Assembly (NCBI GenBank): GCA_002316295.1
Contig: DCDF01000078.1
Coordinates: forward strand, 1 to 11,565
Direction: 5' to 3'
Length of the DNA: 11,565 nucleotides
From: Syntrophaceae bacterium UBA1062
GTDB lineage: Bacteria; Desulfobacterota; Desulfomonilia; UBA1062
Shown piece after piece: positions 6,770 through 11,565 of this stretch; within the stretch, counting starts at the first letter, position 1; each line of letters opens with the position of its first letter. Made by a program: the position numbers and the translations under genes. The notes under the pieces were generated by a model, which ran no database searches, had not been told where the DNA came from, and was given only the letters and a program-made list of their open reading frames with translations.

Positions 6770-8421
6770 AAAGCACTCCATTCTTCGATGACACCCGGCT
6801 TAGTCTGCAGCTTGAGCCGCATGTTCCTGCCCGTGGTGCTGAACCCCCTTACGATGTTGAAGACCTGCTCTTCGAGGACGCTGATCTCTCCCTGGGCGCT
6901 TATGCCGAGGCGGTCTGCGTTATCCCTCAGTTCCCGTTCTCCCCGCCTCCTCAGATCGGACAGAGTCATGGACGCCGGGATCTGCTCGTCAATGCCGAGC
7001 TCCGGGCAGATCATGCGCCTGAGCTGAGTGTCGGCGGTCAGGGTGATCTGTCGGGTGGTTCTGGCCAGGGCTGCCCCCAGCGCGTTCGCCACCATGGCAT
7101 GCTCCGGGACCGTGCATCTCATCCCGAAGGACTCCTCAAGGTATGGTTTGAGCTGGGCGGCCGGACCGCCGATGGCCATGAGCTGCCCCGGCTCGACGAT
7201 CTCGGGATGTAACATTTCGTAAATGGTGTACACCGGGTGCCTGTTCACCTCGTCGATGAATGCGCAGGCGCTCTTTTTGATATTGCCGACCAAGATCGAG
7301 ATGATCCGCCGGCATACATCGGAGAGGTCCTGTCCCAGCCGGCCGGCAATGGGAGTGACGGCCTGGACCGCCTTCTGCCTGTCGCCTTTCGTAAACTGCC
7401 CGAGCACCGCCAGCGCGTCCATCGGGGTGGGAGAAGGTCCTCCCATGCAGGCGGGAGGTCCGTCGCGATCGGGCCCCACCAGGATTTCACTCCCCGAGAC
7501 ACGGACGCAGGAATCCCCCCCCGCGCCAACAGACATGACCTTGAGGCCCCGTACCAGGGTCTTCAGCCCGCCGATGTCCACCCCTTTCGGCTCCAGGATG
7601 GGTACGCCGCCGATAAGGATACCGATATCCGTGGTGGTACCTCCGATATCAAGCATCAAGGTGGTGGTCTGCGGGTCGTGGCAAAGAGCCAGCCCTCCCA
7701 TCATGCTCGCCGCTGGGCCGGAAAGGATGGTCTCCACCGGGTGCCTGTCTGCAGCCGAGTCGGAAAACGTCCCTCCGTCAGCCTTTAAGAAAAGGAGCGG
7801 CGAACGGATGCCCAGCTCGGCAAGGGCCTTGCGGACCGAGTGTACGAATCGTTTCTGGACCGGCATCACCGCAGTGTTGAAAAACGTCGTATGGATGCGT
7901 CGCGGGAAGTTCAGACCGCCGCTTAGAGTATGCCCTAACGAGACGTGCTCGAACTCGCTGTTGATGATGGAATGGATCGCGATCTCGTGGGAAGGGTTTC
8001 TGACAGAGAACTTTGACACGATGCCCACCCCGTCGACGCCCTTTTTTTTCAGTGTCCCCGCCACCCGGGCCACCTCGTCCGCTCTGATAGGGATATACTC
8101 ACGGCCTCGGTGATCTATGGCGCCTTCCACCAGATGAAAATCATCGGTGAAAAAATATCTCCTGGGGTCGATTCCGGGGCCTGCTGATACGATCATTCCT
8201 GCCGGTGCGTATTTTTTCTCGATGATGGAATTAGTGGAAAGGGTGGTTGACAGCACCGTACGGCTGATCTTCGAAAAGTCTATCGCAAGCGCTTCGATGG
8301 CATCCCGGATGGTATGAACGAGGTCGTCTCCGGTTACTGTTTTTGCTGTGGCGGTGATGTTTCTTCCATCGACGCACACCGCGTCGGTGTGGGTTCCGCC
8401 TATATCGATCCCTATGATCAT
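6766..8421 (-). CDS. Hydantoinase A/oxoprolinase-family protein, short form
   Basis: A 551-residue ASKHA-fold protein of the hydantoinase/oxoprolinase group, whose members couple ATP hydrolysis to opening cyclic amides (hydantoins, 5-oxoproline) or to carboxylation (acetone/acetophenone carboxylases). The N-terminal phosphate loop GIDIGGTHTD is at residues 4-13, STTLSTNSIIEKK follows near 60-70, SGPAAS is at 234-239 and the second loop LDIGGTTTDIG at 257-267 has the key Asp258. A GGPAAQLKPYL segment and VANALGAALAR lie towards the C-terminus. It is shorter than the roughly 650-700 residues usual for HyuA, and no HyuB-type partner is in the window, which is odd for a classical hydantoinase. 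The start is supported by GAGGTGA with a good spacer before ATG 8421. It heads the operon with the HDAC and patatin genes and ends in an ATGA overlap. The substrate is unknown. Confidence 0.88.
   Translation of the reverse strand: MIIGIDIGGTHTDAVCVDGRNITATAKTVTGDDLVHTIRDAIEALAIDFSKISRTVLSTTLSTNSIIEKKYAPAGMIVSAGPGIDPRRYFFTDDFHLVEGAIDHRGREYIPIRADEVARVAGTLKKKGVDGVGIVSKFSVRNPSHEIAIHSIINSEFEHVSLGHTLSGGLNFPRRIHTTFFNTAVMPVQKRFVHSVRKALAELGIRSPLLFLKADGGTFSDSAADRHPVETILSGPAASMMGGLALCHDPQTTTLMLDIGGTTTDIGILIGGVPILEPKGVDIGGLKTLVRGLKVMSVGAGGDSCVRVSGSEILVGPDRDGPPACMGGPSPTPMDALAVLGQFTKGDRQKAVQAVTPIAGRLGQDLSDVCRRIISILVGNIKKSACAFIDEVNRHPVYTIYEMLHPEIVEPGQLMAIGGPAAQLKPYLEESFGMRCTVPEHAMVANALGAALARTTRQITLTADTQLRRMICPELGIDEQIPASMTLSDLRRRGERELRDNADRLGISAQGEISVLEEQVFNIVRGFSTTGRNMRLKLQTKPGVIEEWSAL
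6776..6779 (-). promoter_or_regulatory. Shine-Dalgarno fixing the HDAC-family start at 6769
   Basis: GGAG (6779-6776) lies within the end of the upstream gene, six bases before ATG 6769. The alternative ATG at 6781 has only GAAGA directly abutting it, too close to serve. Confidence 0.7.
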
Positions 8422-8481
8422 GTCATCACCTCGGTGAGAAGCTGTACAAAATCCCCATGCCCGAACCGCTCCCGGAAAAAC

Positions 8482-8496
8482 TGCACGGACAGTGCC
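8482..8496 (-). promoter_or_regulatory. Sigma-54-type promoter candidate for the three-gene operon
   Basis: The minus strand reads GGCAC-TGTCC-GTGCA (8496-8482). The invariant GG and GC are ten bases apart as in the -24/-12 consensus TGGCACG-N4-TTGCA. The mismatches are A for T before the GG and G for T within the -12 box. Transcription would begin about 50 bases ahead of ATG 8421. Sigma-54 promoters need an enhancer-binding activator, and none is encoded in the window. Confidence 0.5.
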
Positions 8497-8549
8497 TTAT
8501 GTTTGAACAGGCTATTGTCCTTGCGGAAAACCGTTGAAATTTTCTACAG

Positions 8550-8567
8550 CTTTTCACGGACGAAAAG
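8550..8567. promoter_or_regulatory. Inverted repeat, possible operator
   Basis: CTTTTC (8550-8555) and GAAAAG (8562-8567) form a perfect 6-bp dyad around a 6-base centre. It lies about 55 bases upstream of the sigma-54-like site, a position where a regulator could bind. The dyad is short and may be chance. Confidence 0.25.
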
Positions 8568-8611
8568 GGATGTGAGAACATAATCTTACTCTAACAGCAT
8601 GGAGCGAAAAT

Positions 8612-8684
8612 GGCAACGAGGAAGGACGGGAAACCGCGGGAACGTTTCGGCCGGCCCGACAGGCGTTGCCGGACATTCCCTTCC
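8612..8684 (+). other. Possible structured mRNA leader (pseudoknot-like pairing)
   Basis: GGCAACG (8612-8618) is the exact reverse complement of CGTTGCC (8664-8670), and GGAAGG (8620-8625) that of CCTTCC (8679-8684). The two pairings interleave in ABAB order, as in an H-type pseudoknot. Between them CGG-GAAA-CCG (8627-8636) could form a GNRA-capped hairpin. The region lies upstream of the Shine-Dalgarno at 8742. I do not match it to a known riboswitch. GC-rich DNA yields such matches by chance, so confidence is low. Confidence 0.25.
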
Positions 8685-8741
8685 CACAGGAAGCTTGCCT
8701 GCAATGGTGCGATCTGCTAGGACATACAAAAGAAAGTGTTT

Positions 8742-8747
8742 GGAGGG
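8742..8747 (+). promoter_or_regulatory. Shine-Dalgarno fixing a TTG start at 8752
   Basis: GGAGGG is followed by TCCA and then TTG 8752, which opens directly into a lipoprotein signal peptide. It is the only strong ribosome-binding site in this frame; the upstream ATGs at 8599 and 8704 have none. Confidence 0.8.
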
Positions 8748-8751
8748 TCCA

Positions 8752-9918
8752 TTGAGAAGAGTCATTCCGTGGTGTTTGCTGGCACTGTTTTTCTGTGGCT
8801 GCACCTCATCCGCCCCCTCGATCATCGATGTATCCGCTTCCGACAGCAGCCCTGTCACCCGGCAGAAGGTGCTTTTCCAGGTATGGGGCATGAGCGACAA
8901 CACGCCCATGCGCTACTCCTGGCATGCCGATGGCGGAGATCTGCTGGAGTGGAATGAATACGATCCGTATGCCTACTGGATAGCCCCGGGAGAAGCCGCG
9001 ATCTGCAAGATCACGTGCACCATAACGGATGATGAAGACAACAGCACGGTCCATGTGTTCGAGATCCAGGTGAGCGAGCGATCGGCGGAAACCGTTCTCG
9101 CCGAGAACACGGTCGCGTCTCTGGAAAAGCAGCACGTCTCTCTTCTTGGCGGCGCATGGGTGTCCACGGAAAACGGCGAGGTGAGATATGTCTCTTCCTC
9201 CCGGAACGAGGCCACCACGTGGACCGGAACGTTCGGAACCATGCACGTCGACATGTACAACCTTTCTTATTCTCTCTGGGGAGCCCCGCCTATTGGCAAC
9301 GAAATATCGGTGCAGTCAACGAGCGGCGAAAGCATTCTGGTCTGCGAGGAGTGCGCAGCCGACGGAACGATCCATGATCTCGCGATCGATGTGCTCGACT
9401 CCTATCTGCTGTGGATCGCCACCGACTCCGGCCTGCACTGGTACAATTCGACATCCAATACCCATGGAACGTATGAGGAAGAAGCGATCAGCGAAGCGTA
9501 CGCCCTGTTCACGGGTCGGGATTTCGTCTATGCGGCTACGAGCTCGGGCATCTTCACCCTTGACGGGGAGGACGACGACACGCCCACGTACACGGGGAAC
9601 TCATGCGCGGTGCTCGAAATCGTGGGAGACGATGCCACGACCCTTCAGATCGAACCGGACAGCGAAAAGACCATATGGCACATCACCGGCGGATCCGTAT
9701 GCCGAAACGGCGCGGCGCTGCCGACTCAGCCGCCTGTCGTAAGATGCAGCCTCGATGTGGATCTGGACGGAAATATCTGGTGCGGTAAGTATTGCTGGGA
9801 CGGGTCGTCATGGCAGCAGCCCGAAGGGATCGACGGTACGGACGTGGTCAAATCCGTGGCGAGCAACGAAGGGATTATCTTTTTCCAGACCGCCTCAGGG
9901 GCACTGCTGCGGTGGTAG
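8752..9918 (+). CDS. Lipoprotein with Ig/PKD-like domain and propeller-like repeats
   Basis: From TTG 8752 the product is 388 residues. A signal peptide (RRVIPWCLLALFFCGC) puts the lipidated residue at Cys17. Residues about 20-110 look like an Ig/PKD-type beta domain (MRYSWHADGGD, then CTITDDEDNSTVHVFEIQV). The remainder has blocks resembling Reg_prop-type propeller blades: LWIATDSGLHWYNS, VYAATSSGIFTLDG and DGNIWCGKYCWDGSSW. A partial or divergent beta-propeller is likely, but the blade number is unclear. Cysteines are frequent (CKITC, CEEC, WCGKYC), suggesting disulfides outside the cytoplasm. No enzymatic motif is seen. It is divergent from the hydantoinase-HDAC-patatin operon, and its 3' end overlaps the end of the convergent lipoprotein gene by 24 bases. 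The overall plan resembles the PKD/RCC1 lipoprotein, but the two are not obviously paralogues. Confidence 0.85.
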   Translation: MRRVIPWCLLALFFCGCTSSAPSIIDVSASDSSPVTRQKVLFQVWGMSDNTPMRYSWHADGGDLLEWNEYDPYAYWIAPGEAAICKITCTITDDEDNSTVHVFEIQVSERSAETVLAENTVASLEKQHVSLLGGAWVSTENGEVRYVSSSRNEATTWTGTFGTMHVDMYNLSYSLWGAPPIGNEISVQSTSGESILVCEECAADGTIHDLAIDVLDSYLLWIATDSGLHWYNSTSNTHGTYEEEAISEAYALFTGRDFVYAATSSGIFTLDGEDDDTPTYTGNSCAVLEIVGDDATTLQIEPDSEKTIWHITGGSVCRNGAALPTQPPVVRCSLDVDLDGNIWCGKYCWDGSSWQQPEGIDGTDVVKSVASNEGIIFFQTASGALLRW

Positions 9919-10458
9919 CCCCGTCCTGTCCGCGATATCTGCGGCTATATGCCTGAGCAGAGCGTTCAGGAGTTCTTCCGGGTATGGTGAAGGGATGTAG
10001 ACCCTACTCAGCCACGACATGTGAAACGCCTTTTTCTCAGACGACGCCCTGGATATGCGAAGGAATCGGGTATGCCCGTCCGCGGCATCGATCACACGCA
10101 CACTCACACAGACCCGCGAAGGCGAGTGCGTTCCGCCATAGAACAGATACTCCAATTCTCCTGTCAGCACATACGGCGTTGCAACAGGCTCCTTCCCGGC
10201 CAGTATGACCTTCTGAAAGGCCCCCGCTTCGAGAAGGTACTCTTTCATGCGCTCAGCCGCGTATGTTCCCCACTTCTCATCCTGTGCATCAAAGGGCAGA
10301 ACCGTCACCGCGCTTTCAAAAGATTCTCCGCTCAAGCCCCAGTCTATGGGGGTGACCTCATCAAGATGACGGTCAGGCTTGACCATGGCGCAGCCTGCAA
10401 CGAGCATGCAGATACTCAAAAGCGCAACCTTCCCGATCATATGGCGGGTCACCGACAC
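9895..10458 (-). CDS. Small lipoprotein, TolB-N/PelC/ABC-auxiliary-like
   Basis: A 187-residue predicted outer-membrane or periplasm-facing lipoprotein. The signal peptide ends in MLVAGC, making Cys23 the lipidated residue. The mature part contains VTVLPFDAQ, a helix with an RMKEYLLEAGAFQKV segment, YVLTGELEYLFYGG and a strand pair around VCVSVRVIDAADGHTRFLR. This is the pattern of lipoproteins with the TolB-N/CsgG/PelC or ABC_trans_aux fold; the assignment is by motif resemblance only. The start is GTG 10458, because GGGAGGTGG sits a few bases upstream; an ATG at 10485 would lengthen the signal peptide without a good ribosome-binding site. It is the third gene of a lipoprotein operon, 16 bases after the FlgO-like gene. 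Its 3' end overlaps the convergent plus-strand gene. Confidence 0.82.
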   Translation of the reverse strand: MSVTRHMIGKVALLSICMLVAGCAMVKPDRHLDEVTPIDWGLSGESFESAVTVLPFDAQDEKWGTYAAERMKEYLLEAGAFQKVILAGKEPVATPYVLTGELEYLFYGGTHSPSRVCVSVRVIDAADGHTRFLRISRASSEKKAFHMSWLSRVYIPSPYPEELLNALLRHIAADIADRTGLPPQQCP

Positions 10459-10461
10459 CTT

Positions 10462-10470
10462 CCACCTCCC
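10462..10470 (-). promoter_or_regulatory. Shine-Dalgarno fixing a GTG start at 10458
   Basis: GGGAGGTGG (10470-10462) is a near-ideal ribosome-binding site, three bases before GTG 10458. It lies just after the stop of the FlgO-like gene at 10475. Confidence 0.8.
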
Positions 10471-10474
10471 TGTG

Positions 10475-11008
10475 TTATTTCTCATAGAGCGCCGCCCGTT
10501 CTCTGTTCTTCAGGAGACGTCTGACATCAGCCGTCTTGGCGAGGACCACTGTCGCGGAGGCGATCACGTCATTGCTCGTGTAATCGACGGCCCGGGAGGT
10601 AATGACGATATTCTCATCACGGACCAGATACGTGCTGACAATGATGATCTCCGCCCTGAATTCATTTCTGACTCTTCCTGCGTCCCTGCTCAGGCTCATC
10701 AGCCCTTTATCGCACACTATGTACGGCTCAGGACGCAACTGAACGTCCACAACATTCACCTTCTCTTCGACCAGAGCCCCGATGAGCAGTTCCTGGAGTG
10801 CCAGGCCGAAGCCGCTGGGAGCCAAGCTCACAGATTCTACCGGCGTGCTCACGAGCACGTTTACCCCCATGCAGGAGCCATCAAGGCCTCGGGCCAAGGA
10901 TTCCGCGATGCGTCCGGCACATGCTTCCATGGTTCCGGCATTGCCCGGATACAGGTGGCAGCAGCCTGCAGACAGCAGTATGACTGCAAGGAACGGCCCG
11001 AGCTTCAC
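10475..11008 (-). CDS. FlgO-family lipoprotein
   Basis: A 177-residue lipoprotein with a short signal peptide ending in LLSAGC (Cys16). The mature part fits the FlgO domain: a two-helix opening, NVLVSTPVESV near 50-60, a helix with FGLALQELLIGALVEEKVNVV (67-87), the GLMSLSRD motif at 102-109, a TY at 126-127 and a VDYTSNDVIASATVVLA ending. In Vibrio, FlgO is an outer-membrane lipoprotein needed for the flagellar H ring and motility, but the domain also occurs in genomes and loci outside flagellar clusters. No flagellar structural gene is in this window, so the flagellar role is only suggested. The start is GTG 11008, with GAGG six bases upstream; this GTG overlaps the previous gene's TGA as GTGA. 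Confidence 0.82.
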   Translation of the reverse strand: MKLGPFLAVILLSAGCCHLYPGNAGTMEACAGRIAESLARGLDGSCMGVNVLVSTPVESVSLAPSGFGLALQELLIGALVEEKVNVVDVQLRPEPYIVCDKGLMSLSRDAGRVRNEFRAEIIIVSTYLVRDENIVITSRAVDYTSNDVIASATVVLAKTADVRRLLKNRERAALYEK

Positions 11009-11496
11009 GGTTCACCTCTCAGAGCGATGATCGACTTTGCCCGGTACCGATGTGTGCACAGCACCCTGCTCCATTTTTCAGGCCCGTTGATAAAATGTGC
11101 CTCTTTCGTTGCAATTACCGTATTCCCATGTACCAGCGATGCAAGAGCAAGCATTGATGAACGCGAGGGGGTCATGGCAAGGTTGAGCCGATAGGCCGCA
11201 TCCTCCTGAGAGGCGCTCACGGAAAACCCCATGCGTATCAGGCTCCTTTCAAACATGGAGACTACGTATGCTTCAGAGAGCATGGGAGAGTGTGGACGCA
11301 CATTGTCATACCAGACAAGATGGACACGGTCCGGGCGGACATCTTTCATGAGGCCCACGCAGAATTCCACAACGTCGCGCTCCAGCCGTGTCATATATCG
11401 GTCATCCGGCCAGATCTGGTCGGGAGGTATATCCGACCGGACTGCACAGCCCGCAAGTATGCATAAAGACATCATTATGATCGTCAAACGTTTCAC
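11005..11496 (-). CDS. Small lipoprotein of unknown function, first of three
   Basis: A 163-residue lipoprotein with a clear signal peptide (MKRLTIIMMSLCILAGC, Cys17). The mature part has no domain I can name with confidence. HLVWYDNVRPHSPMLSEAYV followed by a helix ending in IRMGFSV resembles the beta-strand/helix start of FlgO/CsgG-type lipoproteins, so a distant relationship to its downstream neighbour is possible. It starts at GTG 11496; no strong Shine-Dalgarno is visible, and a short hairpin covers the ribosome-binding region. The gene overlaps the FlgO-like gene by four bases, which suggests coupled translation. The same frame is open to the window edge, so a longer form cannot be fully excluded, but the signal peptide favours this start. 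Confidence 0.78.
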   Translation of the reverse strand: MKRLTIIMMSLCILAGCAVRSDIPPDQIWPDDRYMTRLERDVVEFCVGLMKDVRPDRVHLVWYDNVRPHSPMLSEAYVVSMFERSLIRMGFSVSASQEDAAYRLNLAMTPSRSSMLALASLVHGNTVIATKEAHFINGPEKWSRVLCTHRYRAKSIIALRGEP

Positions 11497-11498
11497 AT

Positions 11499-11512
11499 CC
11501 CGAGATATCGGG
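11499..11512 (-). promoter_or_regulatory. Hairpin over the ribosome-binding region of the first small lipoprotein
   Basis: CCCGA (11499-11503) and TCGGG (11508-11512) pair around a 4-base loop. The stem ends two bases from GTG 11496, where a Shine-Dalgarno should be, so it could restrain initiation. The remaining bases 11513-11565 show no certain gene, though a frame ending in TGA at 11522 could be the tail of an upstream gene. Confidence 0.35.
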
Positions 11513-11565
11513 TTATCCAGGTCAAATCTTGAGGAAATGGAGGGGATATGGATCGGCCGGGAGGA

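Larger units (their letters stand above)
8422..8751. other. Divergent intergenic region
   Basis: These 330 bases separate the minus-strand operon from the plus-strand lipoprotein gene. The half near 8422-8580 is AT-richer and holds the sigma-54-like site and a 6-bp dyad. The half at 8600-8700 is GC-rich and full of short complementary segments. An open frame runs back to an ATG at 8599, but no ribosome-binding site precedes it and its extra 51 residues are Gly/Arg-rich without a signal peptide, so I treat this stretch as leader. No tRNA or recognised riboswitch was found. Confidence 0.6.

Noticed and set aside
7223..8113. 296-residue plus-strand open frame
   Set aside because: It is antisense to the hydantoinase-like gene and its Ser/Pro-rich composition is typical of a shadow frame in GC-rich DNA.
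8612..8684. Cyclic-dinucleotide (GEMM) riboswitch
   Set aside because: The closing stem and GAAA loop recall it, but the conserved GGCAAACC-like and GACGCAAAGCC-like cores are absent.
8599..8751. ATG at 8599 as start of the propeller lipoprotein
   Set aside because: There is no Shine-Dalgarno, the extra 51 residues are Gly/Arg-rich, and they would bury the lipoprotein signal peptide that begins at TTG 8752.
10459..10485. ATG at 10485 as start of the third small lipoprotein
   Set aside because: It lacks a good ribosome-binding site, while GTG 10458 follows GGGAGGTGG and gives a standard signal peptide.
11522..11565. C-terminal end of another gene upstream
   Set aside because: A frame ending in TGA at 11522 covers only about 14 codons in the window, too little to support a gene.

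Overview
The window looks like part of the chromosome of a Gram-negative bacterium with fairly high GC (roughly 55-60% judged by eye). Five of the nine genes encode predicted lipoproteins. A methyl-accepting chemotaxis protein, a FlgO-type lipoprotein, a bacterial HDAC-family enzyme and a hydantoinase/oxoprolinase-family protein would fit an anaerobic Desulfobacterota (former Deltaproteobacteria) genome, but that placement is inference from gene content only. I see no rRNA, tRNA, CRISPR array, insertion sequence or integrase.

Layout, left to right. (1) 1-1409, minus strand: the N-terminal 469 residues of a methyl-accepting chemotaxis protein with six predicted membrane segments, cut by the window edge. 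(2) 1515-4367, minus: a 950-residue lipoprotein with six PKD-like domains followed by seven RCC1 repeats of exactly 50 residues each. A sigma-70-like promoter and a hairpin-bearing leader lie upstream. (3) 8421 down to 4566, minus: three genes joined by ATGA stop/start overlaps, in transcription order a hydantoinase A/oxoprolinase-like ATPase, an HDAC-superfamily deacylase with a C-terminal four-cysteine element, and a patatin-like phospholipase. A sigma-54-like promoter lies ahead of the first gene. (4) 8422-8751: a divergent intergenic region with a possible structured leader. (5) 8752-9918, plus: a second lipoprotein with an Ig/PKD-like domain and a propeller-like remainder, read from a TTG codon. 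(6) 11496 down to 9895, minus: three tightly packed small lipoprotein genes. The middle one is FlgO-like and the last resembles the TolB-N/PelC/ABC-auxiliary lipoprotein group.

How the genes may work together: the trio in (3) is very probably one operon, with all catalytic residues visible in the HDAC and patatin members, so it may act on one acylated substrate or a membrane-derived amide/ester. That substrate cannot be read from the sequence. The lipoproteins in (2), (5) and (6) and the chemoreceptor in (1) are all envelope proteins, but nothing shows that they form one machine. Several start codons were moved from the longest open frame to an internal codon with a proper Shine-Dalgarno sequence (6769, 8752 and 10458).
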